Shown here in pieces: positions 11,338 through 23,500 of a stretch of 64,000 bases of DNA. Both the position numbers and the translations under genes were made by a program. The DNA is from Basidiobolus meristosporus CBS 931.73. Lineage: Eukaryota; Basidiobolomycota; Basidiobolomycetes; Basidiobolales; Basidiobolaceae. The notes beneath the pieces were generated by a model. That model had not been told where the DNA came from, ran no database searches, and was given only the letters and a program-made list of their open reading frames with translations. Position 1 is the stretch's first letter; each line of letters opens with the position of its first letter. The stretch spans positions 1 to 64,000 of the forward strand of contig MCFE01000232.1 of the NCBI GenBank assembly GCA_002104905.1, given 5' to 3'.

Positions 11338-11706
11338 TGTTGCAATTTAAGAAGTGATTTGAATATAAGGAACTTATCAAGTAATAGTGATAATAGTTGA
11401 ACTCTTGTTTATTGATAAAGAAGCTCAGTATTTATACCTTTGTAGAAGTAATACAGCTACAACACTAAGTAAGGAGGGTTTCTCAATATTCTGGAGCATT
11501 CTGTAACAGTTTCAGGGTTAGTACATAATAGTTAGTATTAGTGCTAATTTGATCCTGACTATAGGGGAATAATCATATGGTCATAGATCTGAAGAAAGTG
11601 GCAAATTTAGAGCTGTAAATTAGTCCCACAGTGGCCAAGATTAGTCCAGAATTGTTAAATATATTTTTAGCTGCAGAATGATACCAAATAGTCCAGTATT
11701 TCAACA
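11338..11706 (-). repeat. 3-prime LTR of copia element C
   Basis: 369 bp from TGTTGCAATTTAAG to AGTATTTCAACA on the plus strand. The adjacent CTTCCCTTC is the polypurine tract when read on the minus strand. Confidence 0.85.
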
Positions 11707-14590
11707 CTTCCCTTCAAATAATAATTTCCTAATCCTAATTCCTCCATGAGATTCTCAAATTGTGGCCTAGCTAGTGGTTTTGCCAATATATCTGCCTCCA
11801 TTTTGCTAGTGGCGCAGTACACTAACTCCACTAAGTTATTTTCTACAGCTTCCCTCACAAAGTGATGCTGTATATCAATGTGCTTAGTTCTGGCATGATT
11901 AGTAGGATTTCTAGCTAATGAAATACAACTTTGATTATCCTTGTAAATATATGTTGGTTCATCTGAATTAAAATCTAAGTCTTTGAATAATTTTTGTAGC
12001 CATATAGCCTCATTAGTTGCTTGACATGCTGCCATATATTCTGCTTCTGTTGTAGATAGGGCCACATTTGGTTGCTTCTTGCAATTCCAAGTAATAGCTG
12101 CACTAGCATAAAGAAATACACAGCCTGTGGTAGAGCATCCGTTAATCAGATCCTTACCCAATCTGAATCACTATGACCATCAAAATTTTGCCTATTAGCT
12201 GCTCCAGAGTATTCCAGTACCATATTTATGGTACCTTGTGGATATCCAAAAATCCGCTTAACTGCTGCAATTTGATCCAATCCATAATTCTGCATGAATT
12301 GACTGACTATTCCAGCTGCCACTGCAATATCAGGATGTGTAGATACCATCAGGTACATTAGACTACCAATCATTGATTGACAGGGAAAGTTTTAGTCCAC
12401 ATTTGAGCCATTTTTATCTATAACTGGCTGAGATTTTGTCTGTTTGAGTGCCTCTTGGTCACTTGTAGTTATAATTAGGTTGTCCATATAAAGAACCAGG
12501 ATGATCACACCCTTTATGAGCTGTTTCATAAATATACTGTGATCTGCAGTGCTATGAGAGAACCCAATTTCTTCTAGATATGTGTCAATCTTGTTATAGC
12601 ATGCTCTAGGTGTCTGCTTAAGCCCATACGCAAATTTTCTAAGTTTGCACACCTTATGGGGGACTTTTGGATTGGTAAAACCTTCTGGTTGCTTCATATA
12701 TATATTTTCTTGCAAATCCCCATTTAGAAAGGCTGTTTTGACATCCATTTGTGTGGATCTAAACTGTGTACAGCTGCCAGGACTAGACTATCCTAATGGA
12801 GTTAAACTTGGCAACCGGAGCAAATGTTTCCTTAAGGTCTAGTCCCTGAATCTGGGAATAGCCTTTAGCCACCAATCTAGCCTTGTACTTATTAATGGCA
12901 CCATTTGAGGTTATCTTGATCTTGTAGACCCATCTACATCCTATTGGCTTTCACCCATTTGGTAAATCTACCAGTTCCCACATTTTTGCCTTGATCAGTA
13001 GTTGTTACTCCTCCTGCATAGCTTGTTGCCACATAGTAGCATCTGGACTTTGCATTGCCTGTTCCAGATTCTGAAGCTTGGCACATAAGGCAAGATAGGC
13101 TTTGTCATGATCATTGGATGTCTGCCACCAGGTTCTAGGGGCATTTCTTATTCTGGTATCTCTCCAAGCTGGGATTATCTGTTCTGATTTGGAACTGGTA
13201 GAAGTATCTTCCGTATCTGGCTGAATTTGGTATGTATCATCTTCATTAGTGTTGATTGCATCATCAGGCAGCTGTCAAATGATATCTGTGGCTTTCTGAT
13301 CTGAATTCTCCTCAAATAAAACATCTCTGCGCTTGATCAGCTTCTGAATTTTGCCATCATACACCCTATATCCTTTAGTATCTTCACAATACCCTATAAA
13401 GATCCCTTTCCTATTCTTTGGTTCCAGTTTTGAGTGTTTTTTGTCAAGGATGTGATAATAAACATCACTGCCAAAGATCATGAGGTGCTGGAGATCTGGT
13501 TTTTTGCCTCTATATGCTTCAAAGTTTGTAAAATCACATAGTGCTGTTGTTCGGCATCTGTTCTTGATGTATACAGTGGTAGCAACAGATTCAGCCCAAA
13601 ACCTGTAGTCCGTTTGCTTATCATGTAGCATAGATCTTCCCATCTGTATATTGTTCTGTTTGCACATTCTGCTACTCCATTTGCTGTGGAGTATGAGAAA
13701 CTGTGGTTTGTTGAAGTATAGCAGTAGACAAGCAGTATTTTACAAACTCCTTTGAACAGTATTCTCCTCCATTGTCACATTGTAGTACCTTCAGTTTACA
13801 CCCAGTTTGTGTTTCTGCCATGCTATTGAAGTGCCTAATTGTCTCTAAAGCTTCATCCTTTGTTTTGAGGAAGTACACCCGCACATATCTTGTTTTGTTA
13901 TCAATAAATGTCATAAAGTTTCTCTTGGCTCCAAAGCACAGTGCTCTCATGGGGCCACATATGGCTGAGTGCACAAAAGCCAATATTTTGGTGGTATTGA
14001 TGCCTTCTGAGCTCTTGAAACATTGACTAGCTTGTTTGCCATATGAACATCCCTTACAAACATTCAATTTGATTGGAATTGAGTATTTCAGGCCAAAAAC
14101 AAGCCAAATTTTCACCAATTGGCTCATTTTCTGCTCCCCAATTTGTCCTAGCCTCCTGTGCCATGTCTCCCAGTTGGTGTCATCAGTTTCAGCAATGTTG
14201 ACATATTCAGGTGCAATGATCTTGCATTGTAACTTGTATATATTGTGATCTCTGATTCCCAAAGCTAACTTCTATCAATTTGCACTCAATATTGAGCAGC
14301 TCATCTTAATAAAAACAAATTTCAGCTCCTGAGCAGTTGCTTTACTGACTGAGAGTAGGTTCTTAGCTATTACAGGTACGTAGAGTATGTCAGTAAGTCT
14401 TGCTGTTGTTGCCCCTGAGCTATTGCTCATATTTAGTTGTATAGACCCACTTGCAGTAGCTTCCAGAGCAGAGTTATCTCCCAGATAAACCTTTCTTACA
14501 GGAGTAGTCTTTAAGTTGCTGAACCACTTCTTTATACCACAAATATGCTGTGATGCTCAAGAGTCAATAAACCATTCATTACTTTGGTTA
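11667..14590 (-). pseudogene. copia C pol: protease, integrase, reverse transcriptase, RNase H (broken)
   Basis: Integrase is recognisable at about 13,280-14,260: HRRLGQ, C..C of CKGCSYGKQ, then HSAICGPM where the usual HSDxCGPM has lost its catalytic Asp, and CDNGGEY with the second Asp kept. Reverse transcriptase at about 12,392-12,748 has DVKTAFLNGDL, AYGLKQTPR and LYMDNLII, where the YxDD box has become YMDN. RNase H follows (HSDSDWV, STTGCVF, ALSTTEAEYMAA, KHIDIQHHFVRE). Frameshifts and stops split it, and a piece between reverse transcriptase and RNase H is shortened near 12,380. The region 14,265-14,590 matches the protease part but is poorly open. Confidence 0.85.
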
Positions 14591-14599
14591 CTTGCACTC

Positions 14600-15430
14600 T
14601 CTTGTACGGTTACAAATAACTACTCATCAGTAGTTATATAGTTTGCCTGCACTAGTTTCTGCTTTTTGTCTGCATGTTTCTTCTTGCATTCGCTTGCCCA
14701 GTGTCTTGGCTTTTTACAATAGTTGCAGCAACCAGGTTTTCTTTGGTTTGTTGCTTTCCCTTCTTTTCTGGGTACATTTCTGAACTGAATAAAGCAATAT
14801 CTTTGATTTTCTCTGCTCAATTGTTACATCTGAGTTCTTCATGGAGAGGTCTTGCTTTGACATAGTCTAAAGTCAAATTGTCTTCTCTGCTTTCAAAAGA
14901 AAGTATGAGTGGCTCATACTTGTCTGGTAGGCTGCAAGCAGACAGAATATCTTTTCTTCATCATCTACACAAGCATTAATACTGTAAAGTTCTTCTGCAA
15001 GTGTCTCCATTCTAGCAATGAGTTGTTGCATGTCATCATCTAGCTTCTTCCCCATGTTGAAAAGCTTTTGTTTTAAATAAAGTTTGCTTGACACTGACTT
15101 TGCTCTAAAGATCTTCTCTGAGGATTCCCATGCTACTTTTGCAGTATTTGAGGCATGGATTTGTCCAATGAAGGAATCTTGCACATTGATACATATGGCA
15201 TTGAAGGCAATTCTCTCCTTCTCTTGAAACATCTGCACTTCTTCTGCTGTTCCTTTGGGCTCAACTTCTTTTGCTGTTACTATATTCCAAAGCTTCCTTT
15301 CCTTGTGGTGGATCTGCATCTTGAATCCCCAAAGTCTGTAGTTCTTTCCATCAAACCTCTCTTTTACAGGGAAAATGTTTGTGTTGCTCTGTTTGCTGGT
15401 AGAAGTCATCTTTAGAGTAGAATAAAGCAA
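14600..15430 (-). pseudogene. copia C gag with CCHC zinc knuckle (broken)
   Basis: The N-terminal part (14,873-15,430) has the copia gag opening FDGKNYRLWGFKMQ followed by Trp, Glu and helix-rich sequence of the UBN2-like gag family. The second part (14,620-14,820) carries a zinc knuckle CNYCKKPRHWASEC, spacing C-x2-C-x4-H-x4-C. A stop and a frameshift separate the parts. Gag would form the particle shell and bind element RNA. Confidence 0.8.
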
Positions 15431-15432
15431 TT

Positions 15433-15445
15433 GGGGCTCATAACC
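15433..15445 (-). promoter_or_regulatory. primer-binding site of copia C, half initiator tRNA-Met type
   Basis: Directly inside the 5-prime LTR, the minus strand reads GGTTATGAGCCCC. GTTATGAGCCC is complementary to the anticodon arm of eukaryotic initiator tRNA-Met (GGGCTCATAAC), not to a tRNA 3-prime end. This is the Drosophila copia mode, in which a cut 5-prime half of the tRNA primes reverse transcription. Confidence 0.75.
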
Positions 15446-15814
15446 TGTTGCAATTATAGAAGTGAGTTGGATATAAGGAACTTATCAAGAAATAGTGATA
15501 ATAGTTGAACTCTTATTTATTAATTAAGAAGCTCAGTATTTGTAGTTTTGCAGAAGTAATACAGCTATAACACTAAGTAAGGAGGGTTTCTCAATATTCT
15601 GGAGCAATCTATAACAGTTTCAGGGTTGGTAAATAATAGTTAGTATTAGTGCTAATTTGATCCTGACTATAGGGGAATAATCATAAGTTCATAGATCTGA
15701 AGAAAGTGGTAAAGTTAGAGCTGTAAATTAGTCCCACAGTGACCAAGACTAGTTCAGAATTGTTAAGTAGATATTTGGCTGCAGAATGATACCAAATAGT
15801 CCAGTATTTCAACA
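15446..15814 (-). repeat. 5-prime LTR of copia element C
   Basis: 369 bp from TGTTGCAATTATAG to AGTATTTCAACA on the plus strand, aligned end to end with 11,338-11,706. Confidence 0.85.
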
Positions 15815-16021
15815 GCCACTCTTAGCAGAACACCATAGAAACACTGTTATGTTTTTAATTTTGTTTGGCTGTAAAATTAGCCAAACACTGATGTGATCCC
15901 ATCTTAAGATTGTGTAGATGGTCATTAATTATAAGCTGCTGGTATTATAGTGGTCTCCTCACAGAAGCTTGATGGCTGATTCAGATTGGATATACTTGCA
16001 GGACAAAGTTACTTTTCATGA
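15815..16021 (+). mobile_element. right-end fragment of a Plavaka-like transposon
   Basis: From about 15,855 the sequence matches the non-coding right end of T1 and T3 (TTTGGCTGTAAAATTAG, GATCCCATC, AAGCTGCTGG) and finishes with TTACTTTTCATGAGG, a decayed terminal repeat. The first 40 bases are a transition from the LTR flank. Confidence 0.5.
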
Positions 16022-16505
16022 GGTTTGATGGCAAACATTACAACAACTAAGAAGCAAGGGCCACTTTGAAGGTATATCTCACCATGCCTTTGCCTTGGCA
16101 CCAGATGGGTGTTCATATAGCGAGTGCTCTACCAGCAAATCCAGCTGACCAGTGATTCTCATCAACCTGAATTTGCCACCTATCTTATGGTGTCAAAGCA
16201 GAAATCTGATGGCAGTCTCACTGGTATCTTGGCCTCAATCATTGTCCAACCTGAACAGCTACCTGTATTCATTGCGGGATGAATTTTGTATGCTTACCAG
16301 TTGGCTTCAAATTAATGGCCTTCATATCAAAGTGCATATCACTATATGTATTGGAGATACCTCAGCCATCAGCAAAATAGCCAGATTTTCTGGGCACAAT
16401 GGGTGGTGTTGTCATCAAATGTGTGCAATTCAGGAGATTTACTCCATAATGCACACACATTATTTTAATGCAAACATCAACACCAAAAATATTATCTTCC
16501 CATAG
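16022..16505 (+). pseudogene. transposase middle fragment, plus strand
   Basis: Contains the block with SLSNLNSYLYSL.DEFCML followed by CIGDTSAISKIARFSGHN and a Cys pair (CCHQMC). This is the conserved GD.PA..K..GF.GH region of the Plavaka/Tnp2 transposase. It is truncated on both sides and switches to the opposite strand at about 16,506. Confidence 0.6.
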
Positions 16506-18328
16506 AGAAAACATACCAAAGTCAGCATGCAGTTTTGTGTATAGCCGCTCAAATCCCGTTACAAACTCCTTACACAACAGCTGTAGGTGTGACAAGTTGG
16601 CATTGCTGATATGCTTCTGGATAGATATGCCCACAATGTCTACATATGACTCTCAATGCTTCCAATGTTTTATTGGTAGGTATGGCTTTAGAACACTACT
16701 TGAATAAATACATATCCAGTTCATCCAGTCTTTGCATTTGTATTGTTGCATATGTGTATGAGTATTGATTTGAGCCTGTGAGAAGTACTTGGAGTAGCAG
16801 ATACTCTGTATTATCTTGCCAATTCTTTCAATTGTCTCTGGTATCTTAAAGGATTTATTTAGTTAGAAGTTCCCCATGTATTACTTAGTCAGCAGTATAG
16901 GGACATTGTTGAAAAGAAAATGCATTGCTCCCAGTGGAATGCTTTTGCTCCAACAGATACCCAATGTATTAAGTATCTCTGGTTTCCATGGCCTCATATT
17001 TCAGCCAATGGCTTATAGCTTGCCAACCTTGATGTAATTGCATGCTTACCTTTGTACACTCTTTCAGTGGGAAGATGATGTTCCTAGTGTCAGTGTTTGG
17101 GTAATAATAATGTGCTTGGGTTATGGAGTAAATCCCCTGGATCTTGCACGTTTGACAGCAATACTGCCCATTGTGCCCAGTAAAGCCAACTATCTGGCTG
17201 ATGCCTGGGGTATCTCCAATGCAGAAAATAATATGCACTTTGACATGACAGTCATTTGCTGTTATCCCACTGGAAAGCACACAAAATTCATCCAGCAATG
17301 AATACAGGTAGCTATCCAGGCTGGACAATGTTTTAGGCCCAGGTACTGGTGAGACTACCATCAGATTTAGCTCTGATATGGCAAGATAGGCAGCAAGTTC
17401 AGGTTGATGAGAAGTAATGACAAGCTGGATTTGCTGGTAGAGTACTTATTTAATGAGAATCCATCAAGTGCTAAAACAAAGGCATGGTCATCCATACCTT
17501 TAAAGTAGCCCTGGCTTCTAGCTATTTGTAATGTTTGCCATCAAATATATTAGATATGTTTGCGCTTGATTGACACTGGATGCGGTACTTTATAGCTTTG
17601 CAATATTTGTTGGACTGCATAAGCTTCTTTAGACAGGGTACTACCAGAATGTATCTGGAGCGTGAACAATGTTTTCCCTCAATGGTAGTTGGATCCTGAC
17701 AATGTGGACACATTGCAATGGTGGTATTTCTAGATGTAAATGCCATGTAGCTTTTAGCACATGCTGGAATCAGGACAGTCTCTGGGTCATATATTGCTAG
17801 CCACATGACGGTTGTCCACTTTTACCATGTATATTGCAAGTTGCATCCTGTAATTATTTTAACAAAAAGTAGCGGTAACTCCCCAGAGCCCCTTACTTTC
17901 TATTTGTTTTAACAGGTACTATCTTATTGCATACTGGGACTTGACCAGGCTCATGCATGGTACTGTTGTTAGGGGAGATAGGCTCACAATCCATCAGTGA
18001 GCCTTCTTTGTCAGAGCTATCATTCCGCATGCCATATTCAGAAGGCTGAGTTGAGCCTAAAGGTGTCACAAACTCACCAGACTCAGTTTGAGTAAGATTA
18101 CAACAATGGCCAGGTGCTGTTATAGAAGTATCCACTAGCTTGCAATAAAATGTTGTTACATTAGTGACTGATGTATGGTCAAATATGACTTGTATGGCAA
18201 AATACTGGCTGTGATCCTTGTAAAACTTCCTATGGTGTCTGTGTGCTTCCTGGCTGAGAGGCTTGCTTCAGTACACATGGTCTTTTTCCTCTTCTCCTAT
18301 GGTGTCAAATAAAAGTAGTCTTATCCAT
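16506..18328 (-). pseudogene. Plavaka-like transposase, T6 copy
   Basis: The start is at 18,328 by alignment with 27,145. The linker block (LMDCEPISPNNST, MPLGSTQPSEYG) lies at 17,893-18,135, the Cys block MCPHCQDPTT.EGKHC at 17,522-17,806, and the GDTPGISQIVGFTGHNGQYCCQTC block at 16,969-17,361. The sequence continues to a truncated block near 16,506-16,640. Stops separate the blocks. The middle region here is among the better preserved of all copies. Confidence 0.65.
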
Positions 18329-18550
18329 GGGGCAAACAGTTTGACCCTCAACAATGTAACGCTATTTTATCACTTTTTGGTCAATACTAATGTGAATTTA
18401 AGATCCTCTTGTATTTGAGATGTTGCACCTACATGCATGTAAGTCTCAATAATGACCTGTTATAGTAAGCATTATTATTAAAGTTGTGGCACCACATACC
18501 AATGTATATGTAACATTATTTCCCCTTTGTTTTGACTCACTTCCATCTAT

Positions 18551-19340
18551 ATGCTGCAAAAGAATAAAGTCAAGTCATCTGGTTCCCAACCAAACCCTAC
18601 TGCTGATGGCAGTAGAGGAACAGCTGGACAACAGCTTGCTTTGACATTCAGTGCAACAAGCAGGGCTACATTCAAAAAAGGCCATGTTTACAGTATGCCC
18701 ACTGAAGGTGATAATGTGGACTCCTTAGGCTCTCAGCCAAGTATGCAATTGAGGACCTCTGCAGAGCCAGAAGTCGACTGCTATGCTCTGGCAGATGAGA
18801 GTGTGGCAAATGCAGTACCATCAGTTGAAGACCAGGAAGTGTTCATCATAACAACACCACTACCTGTATTAGCAAGTATATTGTACGCTCATACCAAAGT
18901 TGACAGAGTGACAATACCACTGACAGACAAGATCCCAATGCCAGGTGCTCAAAAGACTATCACAATGCCTTTGGTTGAATTCTGGAACATTAATAGGCAC
19001 ACCTAGCAGTTGCAGCACTTCTTCAAGAGCAGTGCTCAAGAAAACACACTGGAACATTGCAAGGATTTATTGCAAAGACTGGCAGATGAGGTGCTAGACC
19101 TTGCAGTGCTGGCTGAAGACCAGAATTTGTAGGAACCAGTAACTGAACAGTGCCATTGAGCCATTGGGTTCCTGCTGCAGTCATGGTAGCAGAGAGTTTC
19201 AGCAGAAATACTTATTGAAGGGTGGATTTCAATGGAGTTGCTTGTTGAGTGTAGGGTAGAGGGACTGGTATAGGACAAGATAATTGGCAACTGAAGTGCA
19301 ACGGAAGTTTCAACAGAAATAATCAATTTGTATGCATAGA
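18551..19340 (+). pseudogene. accessory protein gene, T6 copy with in-frame internal deletion
   Basis: This copy shows the N-terminus best: MLQKNKVKSSGSQPNP, then Ser/Thr/Gly-rich sequence and the LPVLASILYAHTK block just before the coiled coil. At about 18,899 it jumps directly to the DRVTIPLTDK segment near the C-terminus, removing the coiled coil and both tandem repeats. The frame stays open across the junction to a stop at about 19,004, and the conserved C-terminal sequence follows, broken, to about 19,190. Confidence 0.55.
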
Positions 19341-19659
19341 AATAAGAGAAATGGTTGAGTCAGGAAGTAAGAAGTGTGAGAAGGAGGCAATAGCCTATTA
19401 ATGCACACAAATGTAAGAGGTGATGCAGTGTCTGGGACCAGAAAGCAAGTAAATTGGCAGGGAACCAATCAAACACCATTAATGTATTATTGAGATGAAA
19501 AAATTCAACCAAGCTTTTTGTGGAAGCTGAGGTGTATTATTTTTCAACAGTCTCTTCATGGTGTCCTGACAGAATCAGTACTTCTTAGTCACAGGACTTT
19601 GAATTTGTGATTGCCTTTTGATGGGATCATCACAATAATTTTTCATAGGGTTTCTTCCT

Positions 19660-20113
19660 ATATAAGAATATTGGCTGTCAAGTCTGCTCTGAAAAATGTA
19701 GAGGACATTAAGACTGTCAGAATGCTCTTCAACTCACATCAAAAGACTGCTTAAACACTGTCAAGTTTTTTAATGTGTTTGGCAGAAGTTTTGCAATAAA
19801 TCCTTGTAAAACTCAGGTGCATTCTCTTGAATAAAGCTCTTGATGATTTGCTGCAACCTTTTTCTCAGCCAATAATTGCCCCAAAACTCCACTCTAGTTC
19901 CAATGAGTTGTTGACATTTTTGCTTTGTCTGTTAGTGGGTTCTCTATTCTGTCTACAACAGAGCACGTGGAGGCAGTGGTGGACAAACCACTGTTCCCTG
20001 CAAGCTCATCTACCTCACTAAAGAATAGCACAACTGACTGAGCTTCTAACTCCTGAAAAAACAGCTTTTGTCTTGTTGGTAATCTTCTTTGCTATTATAT
20101 GATTCTGCCTGTT
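19660..20113 (-). pseudogene. accessory protein gene fragment, minus strand
   Basis: About 19,780-20,113 matches the C-terminal third of the accessory gene of T1 and T3 (25,140-25,480), with deletions. The 100 bases before it are not assigned. It abuts the LTR of gypsy element D. Confidence 0.45.
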
Positions 20114-20481
20114 TGTTACAAATCTTGGTAAAGAAATGTAGAGTAATTGGGAGTTTAGCTAGCATTGTATTCATTAAAACTTTATCTGATTTTTACTGAG
20201 GTTCCAGCATCTCCTTTTATACATTTTGCTAGATCAATTGCTAACTAATTGTATTTCCTAATGTAGGCTGTGGCTGATGACACATTTGATTGCATTGTCA
20301 TCACTTAATACAATCCTACTTAAAATATCTATTTCTGTCTGATAAGAATCTGCTGACTCATTTGCTACCTAATGCTACTGATTTGATAGATAATATTGAT
20401 ATTCTGATAAGCTAAACATATAAATAATTGATTTGACTTAAAACAGATCTAACTTTAACATTCAAGCAGTAGATCATAACA
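20114..20481 (-). repeat. 3-prime LTR of gypsy element D
   Basis: 368 bp from TGTTACAAATCTTGG to GTAGATCATAACA on the plus strand, the same length as the solo copy at 8876-9243. Confidence 0.82.
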
Positions 20482-20497
20482 TTCTCCCCTACTAAAG
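20482..20497 (-). promoter_or_regulatory. polypurine tract of gypsy element D
   Basis: The minus strand reads TTTAGTAGGGGAGAA immediately before the LTR start TGTTATG. This is the usual position for plus-strand DNA priming. Confidence 0.75.
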
Positions 20498-20558
20498 TTG
20501 AGAGGGTTCTCCTGAATCTCTTTTCTTGTGATACCAGTATCTTGATGGTTCAGTATTA

Positions 20559-23500
20559 TCAGCAAGTCTTCGCAAGATTGAGTCTGTCCCTATGCACTAA
20601 GTCTTCCCAGATATTACCTTGTTTGTCCACTAGTTGGTAAGTTGCAAATGGACATTCTCCAATGATCTTGAATGGTCCTGTCCATTGTGGCTCAAACTCC
20701 TTCCAAGTGTTGTTTCTTAGCAACACAAAGTTCCCAACTGTCAATACTTCTGGTGCTATAGTCTTATGAAATCTCTGCTTCATCATTTCTGCACTTTGAG
20801 ATACTTTGGTCTGTCCCTCTTGATGTCTTTGTTCCAACTGCTGGTGTCTACTTGGCCTACTGAGCTTATCTTCTAAGGTGTCTGTAAGCTTGGGTTGTGT
20901 GAGATGTCCTGGAATCCTTGGTTCACCTCCATGCACTAAGTAAAATGGCAATTCTTAGGTGGTGTTGTGTACTCTCACTCTGTATGCAAAGAGTGCTTAG
21001 TCTATATACTTGTCCCATCTACTGACAACTCCATTAGCATACTTGGTCAGCATTCTTCCACATAATCTATTGAGCTGTACAGTGACTCCATTAGTTCTGG
21101 GGTGATATATCAAGGTTCTCAAGTGTTTGATCTGCTCCATTTCCAGGTAAGCTTCCAGTGTCTTTGCCATAAAGTTTGCACCTCTATTGGATACAATCTC
21201 TGCAGGGCATCTAAACTTCAAAAGGATCTCATGGTAGAAAAACTTGCAACTTCTTGCTCACTGGCTATAGGTACAGCTTTAGCAACTGGCCATTTAGTGG
21301 CATGGTCAATTGCTTTTAGGATCCAATGGTTGCTTTTGCTGGTAGTTGGCAGTCTTCAAATAAAGTCAATTCCCTATCTTTCAACTGTTCTTACTGGCTC
21401 TAAGGGAAAGAGTTTGCAATTCTTTGTGGCTGGCCTTGATTGATTTGGCAGAGTGGGTGGGTTTTCACTAGCTTCTCAATGTCATGTTTCATTCTGGGCC
21501 ACCATGCTCTGGCTTTCACAGGGCTATAGGTTCCTTCAATTCCAAGATGTCCATATCCATTGTGTAGCTTATGTATTAAATCCATGCAAGCAACATATGG
21601 GCAATAGGCAATAGGGCTTCCATCAACAATTTGGTAGAGTGTTTCATCCTGTACTACAAATTTGCTGGCTTCATCCTGGATTATCTTCTTGATATCTTCA
21701 TCCACCTCATTTGGAATGGCTTGGTCCTCCAAGTACTTTGGTAATAGGCTAGCCCAATCTGATTCATGCACCAAGTTGAGTTGTGCAACTTGTTCTAATC
21801 TTGATGAGTCATCAGCAACCATGTTGTTTTTCCCAGGGCAGTAGACAATCTCCAAATCAAACTAGTGAATGTATTCACTCCATCTTGTCATTCTGCTAGA
21901 GAGTACCTTCTGAGTAAATATATACTTGAGAGAGGCATGATCAGTCTTCACAGCGCATTTGACTCCTTCAATATGACATCTCCATGTTTTCAAGCAGTGT
22001 GTTATAGCAAGCATCTCCTTCTCACGCACTGGATAGTTTTGTTCTGCTGAGTTCAGTTTCTTGGATTCAAAGACAACAGGGTATTCCTTTCCCTTGTGTT
22101 CTTGGCTCAGCACTCAACCAATTGCATAGTCTGAAGCATCTGTGCACAGAGTAAACTCTTTTCTGAAGTCAGGTATTCTTAAGCTTGGTAGCTTATCAAG
22201 TTCATTGTTCAGCATCTGAAAGGCAGTCTCACAAACCATGTCCCACTTGTAAGTATTGTCTTGCTTGGGGATATCAGTTGAAGGGGATGCAATACTTGCA
22301 AAGAACTTGACAAATCTTTGATAATAGGAGACCATTCCAAGGAATGATCTGAGTTATGCTATGCTATGGCGCTGCTTCAGATTCTTGATAACTTCAACCT
22401 TCTTAGGGTCTAAGGTTACTCCTGTGCTAGTCATTATGTGTCCCAGATATTCTATGTGTTCCGTGAAGCGGTGACACTTTGGTTGCTTGCCATAAAGCTT
22501 GTTCTCTCTTAGCTTCTTCAAGACCTTTTCAATGCACACCAAGTGATCCACTTCTGTCTTGCTGTATATCAATATATCATCTAGGTAGATTACCACAAAC
22601 TTGTCTAAGTACTCCTGGAAGACATTCTGCCTCAGGGTCATGAATGTTGCAGGGGCATTGGTGAGGCCTAAACTCATTACCAAATACTTGTAATGTCCAT
22701 ATCTGGTCTTGAATGCTGTCTTAGGGATGTCTTCTGGCTACATCCTTATCTAGTTGTATCCTGACATTAGGTCAATCTTGCAGAGTATAGTGGCTCCATT
22801 GAGTTGGTTCAAAAGCTCATCAACTCAAGGTATGGGGTACTTATTCTTCACAGCAACTGAGTTGAGGGCTCTGTAGTCAATGCACATCTTGAGTGTTCCA
22901 TCCTTCTTCTTTGTAAAAGTAATGGTGCTCCCCAATGTGACTTGCTGGGTCTGATATATTTTTGCTCCAGTAACTGATCTATTTGTCTCTTCATCTCTTC
23001 CAACTTCAATGGACTCATTCTGTAAGGTGTCTTACTCACTGGAGAGCTATCTCCTATTTCAATGGCATGATTCACATCTCTGACTGGTGGTAGGCTTACA
23101 AGCTTATCTGGAAATACGTCTGAATATTCCTTCAAAAGGGTCTGGACCTTCTGGGATACTGGAGTAGAGGAATCCTCCTATAATACTGCCATGAGGAACA
23201 TCTGAGTGCCTTTTCTTAGTGCTCTACAGAACTGTGTCTTGCTAAGTTCACTTGTTTCACACACACTGGAATTGACCTAGCTAAAAACCAGTCTGGCAGG
23301 TGATAGCTCATTGGTCTTGTTGTCCTTCTGGATCTGAGTAGTACGGGTTCTCCAGTTGATTGATGGATTCCAACAAAATAACCAGGTTTTCCCATGTACA
23401 AGGTCAAACTTGCAGTTCACAAATATGTAGGCCTTTAGATTTTCTTCACAGTTGTTGATCTTCATCCTTACTGGCTGAGTAATACAATTGATTATGTGAG

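Larger units (their letters stand above)
11338..15814 (-). mobile_element. copia-type LTR retrotransposon, family C (4.48 kb)
   Basis: Both 369-bp LTRs are present (11,338-11,706 and 15,446-15,814), with TG...CA ends. On the minus strand the order is 5-prime LTR, primer-binding site, gag, protease, integrase, reverse transcriptase, RNase H, a purine-rich tract (GAAGGGAAG just before the LTR) and 3-prime LTR. Integrase ahead of reverse transcriptase is the Ty1/copia order. The LTRs differ at several percent of positions by eye, so the insertion is old. No matching target duplication is seen (TAAAC versus GCCAC). It sits within Plavaka-like remnants. Confidence 0.88.
16506..19649 (-). mobile_element. 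Plavaka-like transposon T6, inverted, 3-prime truncated
   Basis: The orientation is opposite to T1 and T3: transposase on the minus strand (16,506-18,328), divergent spacer (18,329-18,550), accessory gene on the plus strand (18,551-19,340) and the accessory-side terminal repeat AATAATTTTTCATAGGG at about 19,634-19,649. The transposase C-terminus and the right terminus are missing. The accessory gene has a large internal deletion. Confidence 0.7.
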
